From positions 1 to 64,000 of the forward strand of contig OZ260671.1 in NCBI GenBank assembly GCA_965240325.2: a stretch of 64,000 nucleotides of DNA. The letters are read 5' to 3'. A program made the translations under genes and the position numbers. This document shows positions 40,855 to 49,929 of the stretch, one piece after another. The DNA is from Rebecca billardiae RCC1528. Lineage: Eukaryota > Haptophyta. The notes beneath the pieces were generated by a model that saw only the letters and a list, made by a program, of their open reading frames with translations, was not told the DNA's origin and did not search any database. Position 1 is the first letter of the stretch, and each line of letters starts with the position of its first letter.

Positions 40855-42220
40855 TGCACCAGTAGTAGCAGGCCGTGATATTGAATCTACAGGTTTTGCT
40901 TGGTGGGCAGGAAACGCTCGCCTAATTAACGTATCAGGAAAGCTTTTAGGAGCTCACGTAGCACACGCAGGATTAATGGTATTCTGGGCTGGAGCTATGT
41001 GTCTTTTTGAGGTTGCTCACTTCTTACCAGAGAAGCCTTTATATGAGCAAGGTCTTATTTGTCTACCTCACCTAGCTGCTCTAGGTTGGGGTGTAGGACC
41101 AGGTGGTGAAATTATTGATACATACCCGTACTTCGTAGTGGGTGTAGTTCACTTAATTTCATCAGCAGTTTTAGGATTTGGTGGTGTTTACCACTCACTA
41201 ATCGGGCCAGATACTCTAGAAGAGTCATTCCCATTCTTTGGTTATGACTGGCGTGATAAGAACAAGATGACTACAATTCTAGGAATTCACCTTATCTTCC
41301 TAGGGCTTGGTTCTCTTCTACTTGTATCTAAAGCTATGTTCTTTGGAGGACTTTACGACACTTGGGCTCCAGGTGGTGGTGACGTACGTCTAGTAGCGAA
41401 CCCAACACTTAACCCAGGAGCAATCTTTAACTACGTTCTTAAGTCGCCTTTCGGTGGTGATGGATGGATTGTAAGTGTAAACAACTTAGAAGATCTAGTT
41501 GGTGGACACGTTTGGATTGGTCTAATGTGTGTTGTTGGTGGAGTTTTCCACATTGTAACTAAGCCTTTTGCATGGGCACGTCGTGGATTTGTTTGGTCAG
41601 GTGAAGCTTACCTATCTTACAGCCAAGGTGCTCTATCTCTTATGGGTCTAGTTGCAAGTGTATTCGTTTGGTACAACAACACTGCTTACCCTAGTGAGTT
41701 CTTCGGTCCTACAGGTCCTGAAGCTTCACAGAGTCAAGCATTCACATTCCTAGTACGTGACCAAAGACTAGGTGCTAACGTAGCATCTGCTCAAGGTCCT
41801 ACAGGACTAGGTAAATACCTAATGCGTTCACCTTCAGGTGAGATCATTCTAGGTGGTGAAACAATGCGTTTCTGGGATCTACGTGCTCCATGGCTAGAGC
41901 CTCTACGTGGACCTAACGGTTTAGATCTAAACAAGATTCGTAACGACATTCAACCATGGCAAGAAAGACGTGCTGCAGAGTACATGACTCACGCACCTCT
42001 AGGGGCTCTTAACTCAGTAGGTGGTGTAGCAACTGAAATTAACTCAGTAAACTACGTAAACCCTCGTTCTTGGTTAACAGCTTCTCACTTCTTCCTAGGT
42101 TTCTTCTTCTGGGTAGCTCACCTATGGCACGCAGGACGTGCTCGTGCAGCTGCTGCTGGATTCGAGAAAGGAATTGATCGTGAAAACGAACCGGCTCTAT
42201 CTCTAAAACCTCTAGACTAA
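40838..42220 (+). CDS. psbC: Photosystem II antenna protein CP43
   Basis: CP43 is a six-helix chlorophyll-binding inner antenna that also contributes a ligand to the Mn cluster. I place the start at GTG 40838 ([14 protein letters not shown]), giving 460 residues. The longer frame from 40811 lies inside psbD and is unlike the family. GAGGAGG at 40822-40828 is an ideal ribosome-binding site for this GTG and lies inside psbD. The 17-base overlap with GTG start is conserved in many plastids. A strong terminator follows. Confidence 0.98.
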   Translation: METPFNAPVVAGRDIESTGFAWWAGNARLINVSGKLLGAHVAHAGLMVFWAGAMCLFEVAHFLPEKPLYEQGLICLPHLAALGWGVGPGGEIIDTYPYFVVGVVHLISSAVLGFGGVYHSLIGPDTLEESFPFFGYDWRDKNKMTTILGIHLIFLGLGSLLLVSKAMFFGGLYDTWAPGGGDVRLVANPTLNPGAIFNYVLKSPFGGDGWIVSVNNLEDLVGGHVWIGLMCVVGGVFHIVTKPFAWARRGFVWSGEAYLSYSQGALSLMGLVASVFVWYNNTAYPSEFFGPTGPEASQSQAFTFLVRDQRLGANVASAQGPTGLGKYLMRSPSGEIILGGETMRFWDLRAPWLEPLRGPNGLDLNKIRNDIQPWQERRAAEYMTHAPLGALNSVGGVATEINSVNYVNPRSWLTASHFFLGFFFWVAHLWHAGRARAAAAGFEKGIDRENEPALSLKPLD

Positions 42221-42250
42221 TTATCTAGATAAAAGGTTTTAATTCAAGAA

Positions 42251-42291
42251 AAGCAATAGCTTACTTAATGTAAGCTATTGCTTTTTTTTTT
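42251..42291 (+). terminator. psbD-psbC intrinsic terminator
   Basis: AAGCAATAGCTTAC (42251-42264) and GTAAGCTATTGCTT (42270-42283) form a perfect 14-bp stem with a 5-base loop, followed by about 8 T residues. It begins 30 bases after the psbC stop. Confidence 0.92.
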
Positions 42292-42292
42292 A

Positions 42293-42344
42293 AGCGAATG
42301 TAGGGATTTGAACCCTAAATTAGTCCTAATAAACTAACATTCGC
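42293..42344 (-). other. Truncated tRNA-like element (acceptor and T arm, one internal arm)
   Basis: On the minus strand GCGAATG (42344-42338) pairs fully with CATTCGC (42300-42294). Next to the latter is a perfect T arm, TAGGG/CCCTA, with the canonical loop TTCAAAT. But only 20 bases lie between the 5' acceptor strand and the T arm, instead of about 42. They form a single stem TTAGT/ACTAA with an 8-base loop. So the D arm or anticodon arm is missing, and no standard anticodon loop can be assigned. Flanks (GGCGAATG ... CATTCGC) resemble trnH at 47.4 kb. It may be a decayed tRNA or a processing signal in the 3' region of cbbX. Confidence 0.65.
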
Positions 42345-42373
42345 CATAAAGGTAATAGTAATTAAACTAAGAA

Positions 42374-43240
42374 TTAATCCTCAAAAACACGACTCTTTAA
42401 AATATCCTCAGCTTGGATAGTAACAAGGTCCGATTTAGTTAGAACATCTTGGTTCGATGAGAAGATACGGTTAGCTTGACGCATACGGCTTCTATCTAAT
42501 GCGTTACGGATGCTTCGAGCATTTGCAAAATGTGGAAGCCCACGTCTACGATCAATATACTTAAATAGTGCATCTTCCGCATCTGGCGTTAACACATATT
42601 GCTGTTCATCTAGAATAAGTTTTCCGATTTGTACAAGCTCTTCTGGCGTGTAATCTGGGAAGTCGACGTGGTTAGCAACACGAGAGGATAGTCCAGGGTT
42701 AGATTCATAGAATTTATCCATTTTTTCTTTATAACCTGCGAAAATCATAACAAGCTCATCACGCTTATTTTCCATTACCTGTAGGATAATTTCAATGGCT
42801 TCTGAACCATAGTCACGCTCGTTATCTGGCTTGTATAAGTAGTAAGCTTCGTCGATGAATAATACACCACCCATAGCGTTCTTTAGTACTTGCTTAGTTT
42901 TTGGTGCAGTGTGTCCGATGTACTGACCTACAAGATCATCACGTGTAACAGTTAAAAGTTGAGCCTTCTTAATGTAATTTAAGCGATATAAAATGTCGGC
43001 CATCTTTTCTGCAACTGTAGTTTTTCCAGTACCAGGACTTCCTGTAAATGACATGTGTAGACCTGGACTAGATGAAGTAAGGCCTAGGTTTTTTCTTAAG
43101 CGGTGCACTAATAGAAGCGCGGCGATTTCTTTAATTCTTTGCTTTACTGGGCGAAGCCCTACTAGATCAGTTTCTAATTGGTCTAGAAGCTCTTGAATTT
43201 GAGTGTTTTTATATTCTTCCTGTAAATTTAATGAAGACAT
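42374..43240 (-). CDS. cbbX: Red-type Rubisco activase CbbX
   Basis: A 288-residue AAA+ ATPase that remodels inhibited red-type (form ID) Rubisco by pulling on the large subunit's C-terminus. Walker A GSPGTGKT is at residues 67-74 and Walker [13 protein letters not shown] at about 125-136. The family's pore-loop region and the block [14 protein letters not shown] are present. Its presence indicates red-type Rubisco in this plastid. It reads toward psbC and shares the strand with psaL upstream. Confidence 0.97.
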   Translation of the reverse strand: MSSLNLQEEYKNTQIQELLDQLETDLVGLRPVKQRIKEIAALLLVHRLRKNLGLTSSSPGLHMSFTGSPGTGKTTVAEKMADILYRLNYIKKAQLLTVTRDDLVGQYIGHTAPKTKQVLKNAMGGVLFIDEAYYLYKPDNERDYGSEAIEIILQVMENKRDELVMIFAGYKEKMDKFYESNPGLSSRVANHVDFPDYTPEELVQIGKLILDEQQYVLTPDAEDALFKYIDRRRGLPHFANARSIRNALDRSRMRQANRIFSSNQDVLTKSDLVTIQAEDILKSRVFED

Positions 43241-43371
43241 AGTTATATACCAAAAATTTAAATAATTAAATACATTTCTTTATTAATTAGCTATCCTAAA
43301 TTGTACCTAAATAAAAAGAAGTTTATTAAATATGTGTATCAAGATGGGTATATCCACCTTGATACAAGAAG

Positions 43372-43806
43372 TTAGAATAGGAAAGCTGCGTTCAAAATAA
43401 GTAAGTAAACAAAGCCAGCTCCACCAGCCCCACCTACAAAGAAACCAGCTGTAAAGCTACTCCAACCCTGTGAAGTTTGTAATGGATCTGAACCTTCGTC
43501 ATCGAAAGAAACAATTCCATACATAGTTAAACCCGCTGTTAATAAAATGATAAGGCCAAATGTAGAAAGTAAACCTGCAAGTAATGCAACTTCAGAGTCT
43601 CTAAGTGGACCTAACTTATAAAAGGGGCCTAATAGAAAATAACCATGAGCCATACCTACTTCTAGACCACGTAAAAGAGGCGAAAGGTCTTTACGGTAAA
43701 TAGGTAAATTTAAAAGCCAAGTCTTCGTAAAAGCTGAAGCTGTAATAGGTGTAGCTAAATTACCAACAAATGGATCGTTATTATAAGGTTTAATAAACTC
43801 CGACAT
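43372..43806 (-). CDS. psaL: Photosystem I subunit XI (PsaL)
   Basis: A 144-residue PSI subunit with about three membrane helices. It begins [21 protein letters not shown] and contains [22 protein letters not shown], the chlorophyll-binding family block. A GGAG ribosome-binding site (from AGTCTCC on the other strand) precedes the ATG. PsaL in the plastid is a red-lineage trait. Confidence 0.97.
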   Translation of the reverse strand: MSEFIKPYNNDPFVGNLATPITASAFTKTWLLNLPIYRKDLSPLLRGLEVGMAHGYFLLGPFYKLGPLRDSEVALLAGLLSTFGLIILLTAGLTMYGIVSFDDEGSDPLQTSQGWSSFTAGFFVGGAGGAGFVYLLILNAAFLF

Positions 43807-43985
43807 AAGAAGTCTCCTATATTAATATGTGATAGATTTTAGTTTATTTATATTCTCAGTATAAATCATTTAACGGCGTTTTTATAAAAACTCTTTGTAA
43901 GAATTGCTCAAATAAACAACTTTATTGTATCATTTACAGTAATAAATTTTAAATTCTTACGAAAAAAAAAAGAAAGGTAGCTAAA

Positions 43986-45572
43986 ATGAGTAAATCTATA
44001 TTATATAACGAAACAGCTCGACAAGCTTTAGAGAAAGGAATGGATATTTTATGTAAAGCGGTTGCTACAACATTAGGACCTCGTGGACGAAACGTCGTAA
44101 TAGAACGCAAATACGGTGCACCCCAAATTATCAATGATGGCGTTTCAATTGCAAAAGAAATTGAATTAAAAAATCATATTGAAAATACAGGTGTAGCTCT
44201 AATCCGCCAAGCGGCTTCTAAAACGAATGAAGTATCTGGAGATGGAACAAGTACAGCAACAGTTTTAGCCCACGCAATGGTTAAACAGGGTATGAAAAAC
44301 TTGGCGGCAGGTGCAAACCCAATAGCATTAAAACGAGGGATTGAAAAAGCATCTGCCTTTATTGTGAACCAAATCTCTGAATATGCCCAACCAGTAGAAG
44401 ATACAAATTCGATAATGCAGGTAGGTGCTGTTTCAGCAGGAAATGATGCTGAGACTGGTAAACTAATCGCTGATGCGTTAGAAAAAGTAGGAAGAGACGG
44501 AGTTATTTCGTTAGAAGAAGGGAAATCTACAGTTACTGAGTTAGAAGTAATTGAAGGGATGAGTTTTGATCGAGGTATGATTTCACCATACTTTGCATCA
44601 GAAGGCGAACGTATGGAAGTTGTTTTAGAAAACGCTTATGTTCTCTTAACTGATAAAAAAATTACATTAGTTCAACAAGACTTACTACCAGTTCTTGAGC
44701 TCGTAACAAAGACAGGGCGACCTTTATTAATTATCGCAGATGATGTTGAAAAAGAAGCTTTAGCAACACTAGTAGTAAATAAACTTCGTGGAATTCTAAA
44801 CGTTGTTGCGATTAGATGCCCAGGGTTTGGAGACCGTAGAAAGACGTTCCTAGACGATATCGGTATTCTTACAGGAGGTAAAGTAGTTTCTGATGATATT
44901 GGAGCTTCATTACAAAATGTAGACTTAGAAATGCTTGGCGAAGTTAAGAAGGTAATTGTTACAAAAGAAAATACTACATTAATATCTGACTACTTTAAGG
45001 AAGAAGTTCAAGCGAGATGTACTCAGCTACGACGTCAATACGATTTAGCAGATACGGGATATGAAAAAGAGAAGATTCAAGAAAGACTTGCAAAGCTTGG
45101 TGGTGGTGTAGCATTATTAAAAGTAGGGGCAGCTACTGAAACGGAAATGAAAGATAAAAAGCTACGCCTTGAAGACGCGATCAACGCAACAAAAGCTGCA
45201 GTGGAAGAAGGTATTGTTCCTGGTGGAGGGGCTACGCTTGTTCATATTGCAGATGATTTACATGAGTGGGCAGAAGAAAACTTAGAAGGAGATGAACTTA
45301 TAGGAGCGACTATAGTAGAAAAGTCTATTATATCTCCACTGCAAGCAATTGTAGCTAACTCAGGAAATGTTGGAGCTGTTATTGTTTCAAAAGTGAAAAA
45401 ACTAGATTTTAATTTTGGTTATAATGCAGCAAATGGAAAGTTTGTTGATATGATTGAAGCTGGTATAATAGATCCAGCAAAAGTAACGAGATCTGCTGTA
45501 CAAAACGCAGCATCAATTGCTAGTATGGTCTTAACGACAGAGTGTTTAATCGTTAATAGTGAGAAAGACTAA
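43986..45572 (+). CDS. groEL: 60-kDa chaperonin GroEL (Cpn60)
   Basis: The 528-residue chaperonin subunit contains [36 protein letters not shown] (ATP-binding) and the equatorial ending [20 protein letters not shown]. It assists folding of stromal proteins such as Rubisco. Its co-chaperonin groES is not adjacent. No CIRCE-type inverted repeat (GAGTGCTAA) is visible upstream, so HrcA-type control is not suggested. Confidence 0.98.
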   Translation: MSKSILYNETARQALEKGMDILCKAVATTLGPRGRNVVIERKYGAPQIINDGVSIAKEIELKNHIENTGVALIRQAASKTNEVSGDGTSTATVLAHAMVKQGMKNLAAGANPIALKRGIEKASAFIVNQISEYAQPVEDTNSIMQVGAVSAGNDAETGKLIADALEKVGRDGVISLEEGKSTVTELEVIEGMSFDRGMISPYFASEGERMEVVLENAYVLLTDKKITLVQQDLLPVLELVTKTGRPLLIIADDVEKEALATLVVNKLRGILNVVAIRCPGFGDRRKTFLDDIGILTGGKVVSDDIGASLQNVDLEMLGEVKKVIVTKENTTLISDYFKEEVQARCTQLRRQYDLADTGYEKEKIQERLAKLGGGVALLKVGAATETEMKDKKLRLEDAINATKAAVEEGIVPGGGATLVHIADDLHEWAEENLEGDELIGATIVEKSIISPLQAIVANSGNVGAVIVSKVKKLDFNFGYNAANGKFVDMIEAGIIDPAKVTRSAVQNAASIASMVLTTECLIVNSEKD

Positions 45573-45634
45573 AAAACAATTATTAACTACTCAACTTTTT
45601 ATATAAATAATAAAAATTTAATAGGTGTGTTAAA

Positions 45635-45949
45635 ATGAATTATGCTATTGTTGAAGCATGTGGAAAACAGTACTGGTTTGAACCAGGCTTTTTCTATGAA
45701 GTAGATCGGCTGGCTGGAACAAAGCCTGGTGATAAAATATCTTTTAATAAGATACTACTTTTTAAAGATGGAAGTACTACAACTGTAGGTAAACCATGTA
45801 TTGAAAATGTTACTGTAAATGCGACAGTAATGAAACATTCACTGGATAAAAAACTTGTTGTATTTAAAATGCGACCAAAAAAGCGTAGTAGATTTAAAAC
45901 TGGGTTCCGTCGCAAGACTACTCGTATACACATAGATTCAATAAACTAA
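45635..45949 (+). CDS. rpl21: Ribosomal protein L21 (bL21)
   Basis: A 104-residue protein: MNYAIVEACGKQYWFEPGFF at the N-terminus and the L21 signature region KMRPKKRSRFKTGFRRKTTR at the C-terminus. It binds 23S rRNA near L20. rpl27 begins six bases after its stop, the usual rpl21-rpl27 pair. Confidence 0.95.
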   Translation: MNYAIVEACGKQYWFEPGFFYEVDRLAGTKPGDKISFNKILLFKDGSTTTVGKPCIENVTVNATVMKHSLDKKLVVFKMRPKKRSRFKTGFRRKTTRIHIDSIN

Positions 45950-45955
45950 AAAAAA

Positions 45956-46207
45956 ATGGCACATAAAAAAGGTAGCGGGAGTACTAAAAATGGCCGTGAC
46001 TCACAAGCACAACGTCGCGGTGTAAAAGCTTACGGTGAGCAATTAGTTACTCCAGGAAGTATAATAGTTAGACAGCTTGGTACAAAATTTAAACCAGGTT
46101 ATAACGTAGGAATGGGGAAAGATTACACTATTTTTTCTCTTGTACATGGAAAGGTTTCTTTTAAGAAAAGTCAGGGATCATGCTCAATTAACGTGGTTCC
46201 AGCTTAA
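45956..46207 (+). CDS. rpl27: Ribosomal protein L27 (bL27)
   Basis: An 83-residue protein beginning [20 protein letters not shown], the conserved N-terminus that reaches the peptidyl transferase centre, followed by the family block [19 protein letters not shown]. It is tightly coupled to rpl21. Confidence 0.98.
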   Translation: MAHKKGSGSTKNGRDSQAQRRGVKAYGEQLVTPGSIIVRQLGTKFKPGYNVGMGKDYTIFSLVHGKVSFKKSQGSCSINVVPA

Positions 46208-46270
46208 TTAAGCTAAAGGAGTTCAATTTTTCCTTCCAAAATTTTAAATTCAAATTTGAACAAAAAAACT

Positions 46271-46711
46271 ATGAGTGATTTAAATTGGCAATCTGCTACT
46301 CCAACATTTGGTGGAGGTACTGGTGGTTGGTTAAAAGCTGGTGAAAGCGAAGAGAAGTATGCGATGACTTGGACAGGGCCAGGCGAAAAAATTTTCGAAC
46401 TCCCTACTGGCGGTGCTGCTATTATGAAACAGGGTGAAAACCTTGTTTACTTTGCTAGAAAAGAGCAATGTTTAGCATTAGGTTCACAACTTCGTACAGG
46501 TTTTAAAATTAATGACTACAAAATTTACCGTATCTTTTCAACAGGTGAAGTACAATACTTACACCCGAAAGATGGTTCTTTCCCTGAAAAGGTAAACGAA
46601 GGTCGTGTAGGAGTAAATAACGTAAACCACTCAATTGGTAAGAATTTAGAACCATCTAAGGTTAAGTACACAAACAAAGATATTAGTGAATCTTTAAGTG
46701 TTATTGGGTAA
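46271..46711 (+). CDS. psaD: Photosystem I subunit II (PsaD)
   Basis: PsaD docks ferredoxin on the stromal side of PSI. I chose ATG 46271 ([20 protein letters not shown], 146 residues) over an in-frame TTG five codons earlier, because PsaD normally starts this way. The blocks [21 protein letters not shown] and [18 protein letters not shown] are strongly conserved. A plastid location is a red-lineage trait. An 11-bp inverted repeat follows the gene. Confidence 0.97.
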   Translation: MSDLNWQSATPTFGGGTGGWLKAGESEEKYAMTWTGPGEKIFELPTGGAAIMKQGENLVYFARKEQCLALGSQLRTGFKINDYKIYRIFSTGEVQYLHPKDGSFPEKVNEGRVGVNNVNHSIGKNLEPSKVKYTNKDISESLSVIG

Positions 46712-46717
46712 ATTGAA

Positions 46718-46781
46718 TAAACATATGGCGACGAACGAATTTCTGTTGATTTAAAATAGAAACTATGTTACCATATGTTTA
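46718..46781 (+). terminator. Inverted repeat after psaD
   Basis: TAAACATATGG (46718-46728) and CCATATGTTTA (46771-46781) are perfect 11-base inverted repeats with 42 bases between. They could form a long hairpin at the end of the rpl21-rpl27-psaD message just upstream of trnS-UGA. There is no T run, so it may be a stabiliser or processing element. Confidence 0.5.
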
Positions 46782-46788
46782 TATAAAA

Positions 46789-46872
46789 GGAGAGATGGCA
46801 GAGTGGTCGATTGCGTTTGATTTGAAATCAAATGATACCATGTATCCGTGGGTTCGAATCCCACTCTCTCCT
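46789..46872 (+). tRNA. trnS-UGA: tRNA-Ser (UGA)
   Basis: A class II tRNA. GGAGAGA pairs with TCTCTCC, the anticodon stem TTTGA/TCAAA holds loop TTTGAAA (UGA), a long variable arm is present, and the T loop is TTCGAAT. The discriminator is U, as in trnS-GCU. Confidence 0.95.
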
Positions 46873-46957
46873 ATAGAGGAATTTCGTAGCTTGAGAAAGC
46901 TTGTAAAAAAGTTAAATATGTAGTATATTATAGAGCAATTAAGTAATACGAAGAAGC

Positions 46958-47191
46958 ATGGTAAAAATACGTTTAACAAGATGTGGGAAAAAGAAAAAGC
47001 CATCTTACCGAATTGTGGTAGTAGATAGCAGAACACGCCGCGATGGAAAGCCTATTGAAGAAGTAGGTTTCTATGACCCTATGCAAAATCAAGTTCACCT
47101 ACGTGCAGAAGCAATTAAAACACGCTTAGCTAATGGAGCAAAGGTTTCAAACACAGTGCGTACTATTTTAGTAAAAGCAAATATTATGTAA
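46958..47191 (+). CDS. rps16: Ribosomal protein S16 (bS16)
   Basis: A 77-residue protein with the S16 N-terminal signature MVKIRLTRCGKKKKPSYRIV and VVDSRTRRDGKPIEEVGFYD. It has no intron. It lies between trnS-UGA and trnP, and a hairpin follows its stop. Confidence 0.98.
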   Translation: MVKIRLTRCGKKKKPSYRIVVVDSRTRRDGKPIEEVGFYDPMQNQVHLRAEAIKTRLANGAKVSNTVRTILVKANIM

Positions 47192-47239
47192 AAAGAGTTA
47201 AAATTCGAAAAAAAAAAATCAAATTTTAATCTCTTTTTT
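47190..47239 (+). terminator. rps16 terminator
   Basis: AAAAGAGTTAAAATT at the rps16 stop pairs, with one bulge, with AATTTTAATCTCTTTT, and T residues follow. It separates rps16 from trnP. Confidence 0.6.
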
Positions 47240-47287
47240 TATGGTATTTACTAAAGTAAGAAACTATGGTATAGTTGAGAAAGTTAT

Positions 47288-47361
47288 CGGGATATAGCGC
47301 AGTTTGGTAGCGCGCCTGCCTTGGGAGCAGGATGCCACAGGTTCAAATCCTGTTATCCCGA
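47288..47361 (+). tRNA. trnP-UGG: tRNA-Pro (UGG)
   Basis: CGGGATA pairs with TATCCCG, CCTGC/GCAGG forms the anticodon stem, and the loop CTTGGGA gives UGG. The T loop is TTCAAAT; the discriminator is A. Confidence 0.95.
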
Positions 47362-47433
47362 CTAAAAAGAGAAAAAAAAAATCTAAAAACTAGACAAGAA
47401 AAGGGAAATTGTAGTATATTCTATTTTAAATAA

Positions 47434-47507
47434 GGCGAGTGTAGCCAAGTGGTTAAGGCACTGGGTTGTGATTCCAGCATTCGCGGGTTCGATTCCCGTC
47501 ATTCGCC
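47434..47507 (+). tRNA. trnH-GUG: tRNA-His (GUG)
   Basis: GCGAGTG pairs with CATTCGC (one G-U). An extra 5' G pairs opposite C73, the G-1 identity element of histidine tRNA. The anticodon loop TTGTGAT gives GUG. It is a possible ancestor of the truncated tRNA-like element at 42.3 kb. Confidence 0.95.
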
Positions 47508-47529
47508 CTTTATAGTTAAGCTAATAAAA

Positions 47530-47575
47530 AAAAATTATATGCTTTCGTTTTAAATGGTTTAATTAAAACGAAAGC
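47530..47575 (-). terminator. psaF-psaJ terminator
   Basis: GCTTTCGTTTTAA (47541-47553) and TTAAAACGAAAGC (47563-47575) form a perfect 13-bp stem with a 9-base loop. Read on the psaJ strand, it begins 11 bases after the stop and a T-rich run follows shortly after the stem. Confidence 0.75.
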
Positions 47576-47585
47576 AACCATTTTA

Positions 47586-47714
47586 TTACATTGGAACAAA
47601 GAGCGCATCAGGAAAAGCTCGGTTTGCTTCAATAAGTAAAGCTGCTGTAAAACTCATCAGAAGAGTTAATAACACAGGAGCAGTTGAAAGGTATGTAAGA
47701 AAATTTTTGTCCAT
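47586..47714 (-). CDS. psaJ: Photosystem I subunit IX (PsaJ)
   Basis: A 42-residue single-helix PSI subunit: [20 protein letters not shown], then [20 protein letters not shown] and PM. The F[12 protein letters not shown] and IE-x-NR-x-FPD motifs are diagnostic. It follows psaF on the same strand, as is standard. Confidence 0.97.
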   Translation of the reverse strand: MDKNFLTYLSTAPVLLTLLMSFTAALLIEANRAFPDALFVPM

Positions 47715-47759
47715 AATTTTATTGATTGTCAATTAAATTGAATGCTTAGACGGCTAATG

Positions 47760-48308
47760 TTATCGTGGAGAACATGTTATATCTGAGTTTGCAGCTAGGA
47801 GTTCACCACTTGTAAATTCTGACCAAGCTTGAGCAGGCCAAGTGAAACCAGAAAGCATAATCTTTGATGCTAATGGAACATCAATAATAATTTCTTTTTC
47901 AGTAGCTTTCGCATCTTTACGCGTGATCGATAAGTATGAACGACCAGCCCAACCAATCCAGCCAGTAGTATAAAGGAACATTAACCCTGGAATAACAAAC
48001 TCACCAGCGTGGTTCCAGTCACCATCAGTAATTAAATGTGGAAGACCGTCTGTACCACACATTAAGTTACCAGCACCGTAACGGCTAAATCTACTTTTAG
48101 TCTGTTCGATTTGCTTTTCAAGAGCTAAGGCCGAAAGCGAGCCTGGCTCATATTTTTTTAAGCGGTTATCAAGCTTCTTAAGGCTAGTTTTCTCACGCTT
48201 AGCAAAAGCAGGTGAATCTTTACAAAGAGTAAGTTCAGCAGCATCAACTTTTGATACACTAGTAAAGGCAAAAGTTAAAGCAACAAATAAAGATAATAAT
48301 TTTTTCAC
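47760..48308 (-). CDS. psaF: Photosystem I subunit III (PsaF)
   Basis: PsaF is a PSI subunit with a lumenal domain that helps dock the soluble donor (cytochrome c6 or plastocyanin). No ATG fits. I place the start at GTG 48308 ([17 protein letters not shown]), with AAGGGA about 10 bases upstream, giving 182 residues. A longer frame from a TTG at 48335 is less likely. The N-terminus is a signal peptide with a probable cleavage after VDA (about residue 22). The mature part starts [12 protein letters not shown], as in the family. Lumenal Cys residues are present. It is followed by psaJ. Confidence 0.95.
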   Translation of the reverse strand: MKKLLSLFVALTFAFTSVSKVDAAELTLCKDSPAFAKREKTSLKKLDNRLKKYEPGSLSALALEKQIEQTKSRFSRYGAGNLMCGTDGLPHLITDGDWNHAGEFVIPGLMFLYTTGWIGWAGRSYLSITRKDAKATEKEIIIDVPLASKIMLSGFTWPAQAWSEFTSGELLAANSDITCSPR

Positions 48309-48505
48309 AAAGATAGTTCCCTTTGGTAAAAACAAATGTACTAAAAAACGTTTTATTTTAAAATTAAATGAAAAACGTAATTTTTTGTATCAAAAATTTT
48401 ATGGTATTTAACACGTAGTATAACATAAAGGGTATACTTTTCTGCGCAAATAGGGTAAGCTGAGACAGTATGAATGATAAAAACTTATAAAATTTAGAGT
48501 AAGTG

Positions 48506-48985
48506 ATGAAATATTTAAATCCTTTTAAAATATTTGATAGAATAATTTCTGTGGCCATATATGCTTTTCCGTTTTTAGAACTATACGGCTTTTTTAACCC
48601 TTTCTTACGTAGCGTAAACTTATCTTCAAACGTTCTTGAAGAAGCGGCTTTCTTTTTACGAGAAAATGGTTGGTTAAACTTTCTTCTATTTACAGTAATT
48701 ATAGTATTAACGCAATCAAGAAAGCTAAATTTGAGTTATTTTACTCGTTATAATATGCTGCAAGCATTAGTTATATTATTTATGAGTTCACTCATTGATA
48801 CATGTGGGTACCTATTCCCATTATTTATCCTTGCCGAGGGTTCTATAGGCTACCCGATATTTAACGGGTGCTGTTTTTCTTGTATGTTACTAATAATTTA
48901 TTGTGCTATTTATGCACTAAGAGGAAAAATTCCTTATATACCACTATTATCAGAATCGCTACGGTTACAACTTTGGAGAGAGTAG
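48506..48985 (+). CDS. ycf60: Tic20-like membrane protein (Ycf60)
   Basis: A 159-residue protein with about four membrane helices (approximately residues 11-30, 56-70, 83-105 and 118-138). The segment YFTRYNMLQALVILFMSSLI matches the Tic20-type 'R(F/Y)N..QA..L' motif at the start of a helix. Tic20 is the channel-like component of the inner envelope import machinery, and plastid-encoded Ycf60 is its red-lineage relative. I use ATG 48506 rather than the GTG one codon earlier. It is divergent from psaF and upstream of rps6. Its role in import here is inferred from the family. Confidence 0.75.
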   Translation: MKYLNPFKIFDRIISVAIYAFPFLELYGFFNPFLRSVNLSSNVLEEAAFFLRENGWLNFLLFTVIIVLTQSRKLNLSYFTRYNMLQALVILFMSSLIDTCGYLFPLFILAEGSIGYPIFNGCCFSCMLLIIYCAIYALRGKIPYIPLLSESLRLQLWRE

Positions 48986-49033
48986 AAACTCTAAAAATTA
49001 TAAAACAGTTCTTAATAATTACGAATTATAAAT

Positions 49034-49330
49034 ATGGAACAACAGAAATATCGCACATATAAAACTTTTATCTTTTTTCAACCAGACCTAGATAAAAGCG
49101 CAGTATTAGAAAATTTAAAAAAATATTACAAACTATTAGCAAATAATAGTGATTCGAAATTTTGTTTTCAAAACCTAGGTACAAAACTTTTATCTTACCC
49201 GGTAAAAGGGTTTTCAAGTGCAACTTATGTACAAATGACATACCAAGGTAATGGGCCACTTGTGAAAGATATTAATAGACAACTTTCACTGAGTGAAAAC
49301 GTAATTCGACACATTACGATAAAAAAATAA
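49034..49330 (+). CDS. rps6: Ribosomal protein S6 (bS6)
   Basis: A 98-residue protein with the S6 layout: TYKTFIFFQPDLDKSAVLEN at the start, the conserved LGTKLLSYPVKGFSSATYVQ strand region, and the C-terminal ENVIRHITIKK. It is immediately upstream of rpl36 (10 bases) and so is joined to the rps13-rps11-rpoA cluster. This is not the usual red-lineage placement. Confidence 0.9.
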   Translation: MEQQKYRTYKTFIFFQPDLDKSAVLENLKKYYKLLANNSDSKFCFQNLGTKLLSYPVKGFSSATYVQMTYQGNGPLVKDINRQLSLSENVIRHITIKK

Positions 49331-49340
49331 ACTCTAAACA

Positions 49341-49484
49341 ATGAAAGTAGTAAATTCAATAGGTTCTTTAAAAAACCGTAGTAAAGATTGTCAAGTAGTA
49401 AGACGACGTGGAAAAATTTATCTTATTTGCAAATCAAACCCTAGGTTTAAAGCACGACAAGGGCGCAAAGTGAAGAAGGGATAA
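49341..49484 (+). CDS. rpl36: Ribosomal protein L36, alternative 'C-type' (YkgO-like)
   Basis: A 47-residue L36: [20 protein letters not shown], then [20 protein letters not shown] and GRKVKKG. The normal plastid L36 is 37-38 residues with a zinc-binding Cys-x-x-Cys...Cys...His set. This one has the insertion between the first strand and DCQVVRR, lacks the first cysteine pair, and ends [11 protein letters not shown]. These are marks of the second bacterial type, represented by E. coli YkgO. Haptophyte and cryptophyte plastids are known to carry this type, replaced by horizontal transfer. It sits in the native position just before rps13. Confidence 0.95.
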   Translation: MKVVNSIGSLKNRSKDCQVVRRRGKIYLICKSNPRFKARQGRKVKKG

Positions 49485-49522
49485 AAAATCCTATTAAAAA
49501 AATATAAAAAAGAAGACAAAAC

Positions 49523-49873
49523 ATGATACGTATTGCTGGTGTAGACTTATCAAACGAAAAGCAAGTAGGTATTGCTTTAACAAATATATATGGTGTTGGT
49601 CGATGGAGAGCATTAAATATTTTAAACCAATACAATATCGACCCATCTAAAAAATGTAAAGATTTGACTGACGAAGAAACGAGTTCATTGCGTGATAATA
49701 TCGATAAAATATATCAAATTGAAGGAGACTTAAGACGTATAAAAATTATGAATATTAAACGTCTAGTTGACATACAATCATATCGAGGAAAAAGACACAG
49801 ATCAGGTCTTCCACTACGTGGGCAAAGGACTAGAACAAACTCGAGAAACGCACGGGTTCGAAAAGGTGCATAG
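49523..49873 (+). CDS. rps13: Ribosomal protein S13 (uS13)
   Basis: A 116-residue protein: [20 protein letters not shown] at the N-terminus and the signature [20 protein letters not shown] near the C-terminus. It contacts the large subunit and P-site tRNA. It begins 38 bases after rpl36 in the standard rpl36-rps13-rps11-rpoA order. Confidence 0.99.
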   Translation: MIRIAGVDLSNEKQVGIALTNIYGVGRWRALNILNQYNIDPSKKCKDLTDEETSSLRDNIDKIYQIEGDLRRIKIMNIKRLVDIQSYRGKRHRSGLPLRGQRTRTNSRNARVRKGA

Positions 49874-49929
49874 TAATTAATTTACACGTGCATAAAAAAT
49901 TAAGCAAAAAGTCTTAGCAACATAATTAT

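Noticed and set aside
43807-43985. Possible CIRCE operator upstream of groEL
   Set aside because: I looked for TTAGCACTC and GAGTGCTAA inverted halves and found none.
48364-48558. 64-codon minus ORF upstream of psaF overlapping ycf60
   Set aside because: A+T-rich hydrophobic frame antisense to ycf60, with no motif; more likely promoter DNA for the divergent psaF and ycf60.
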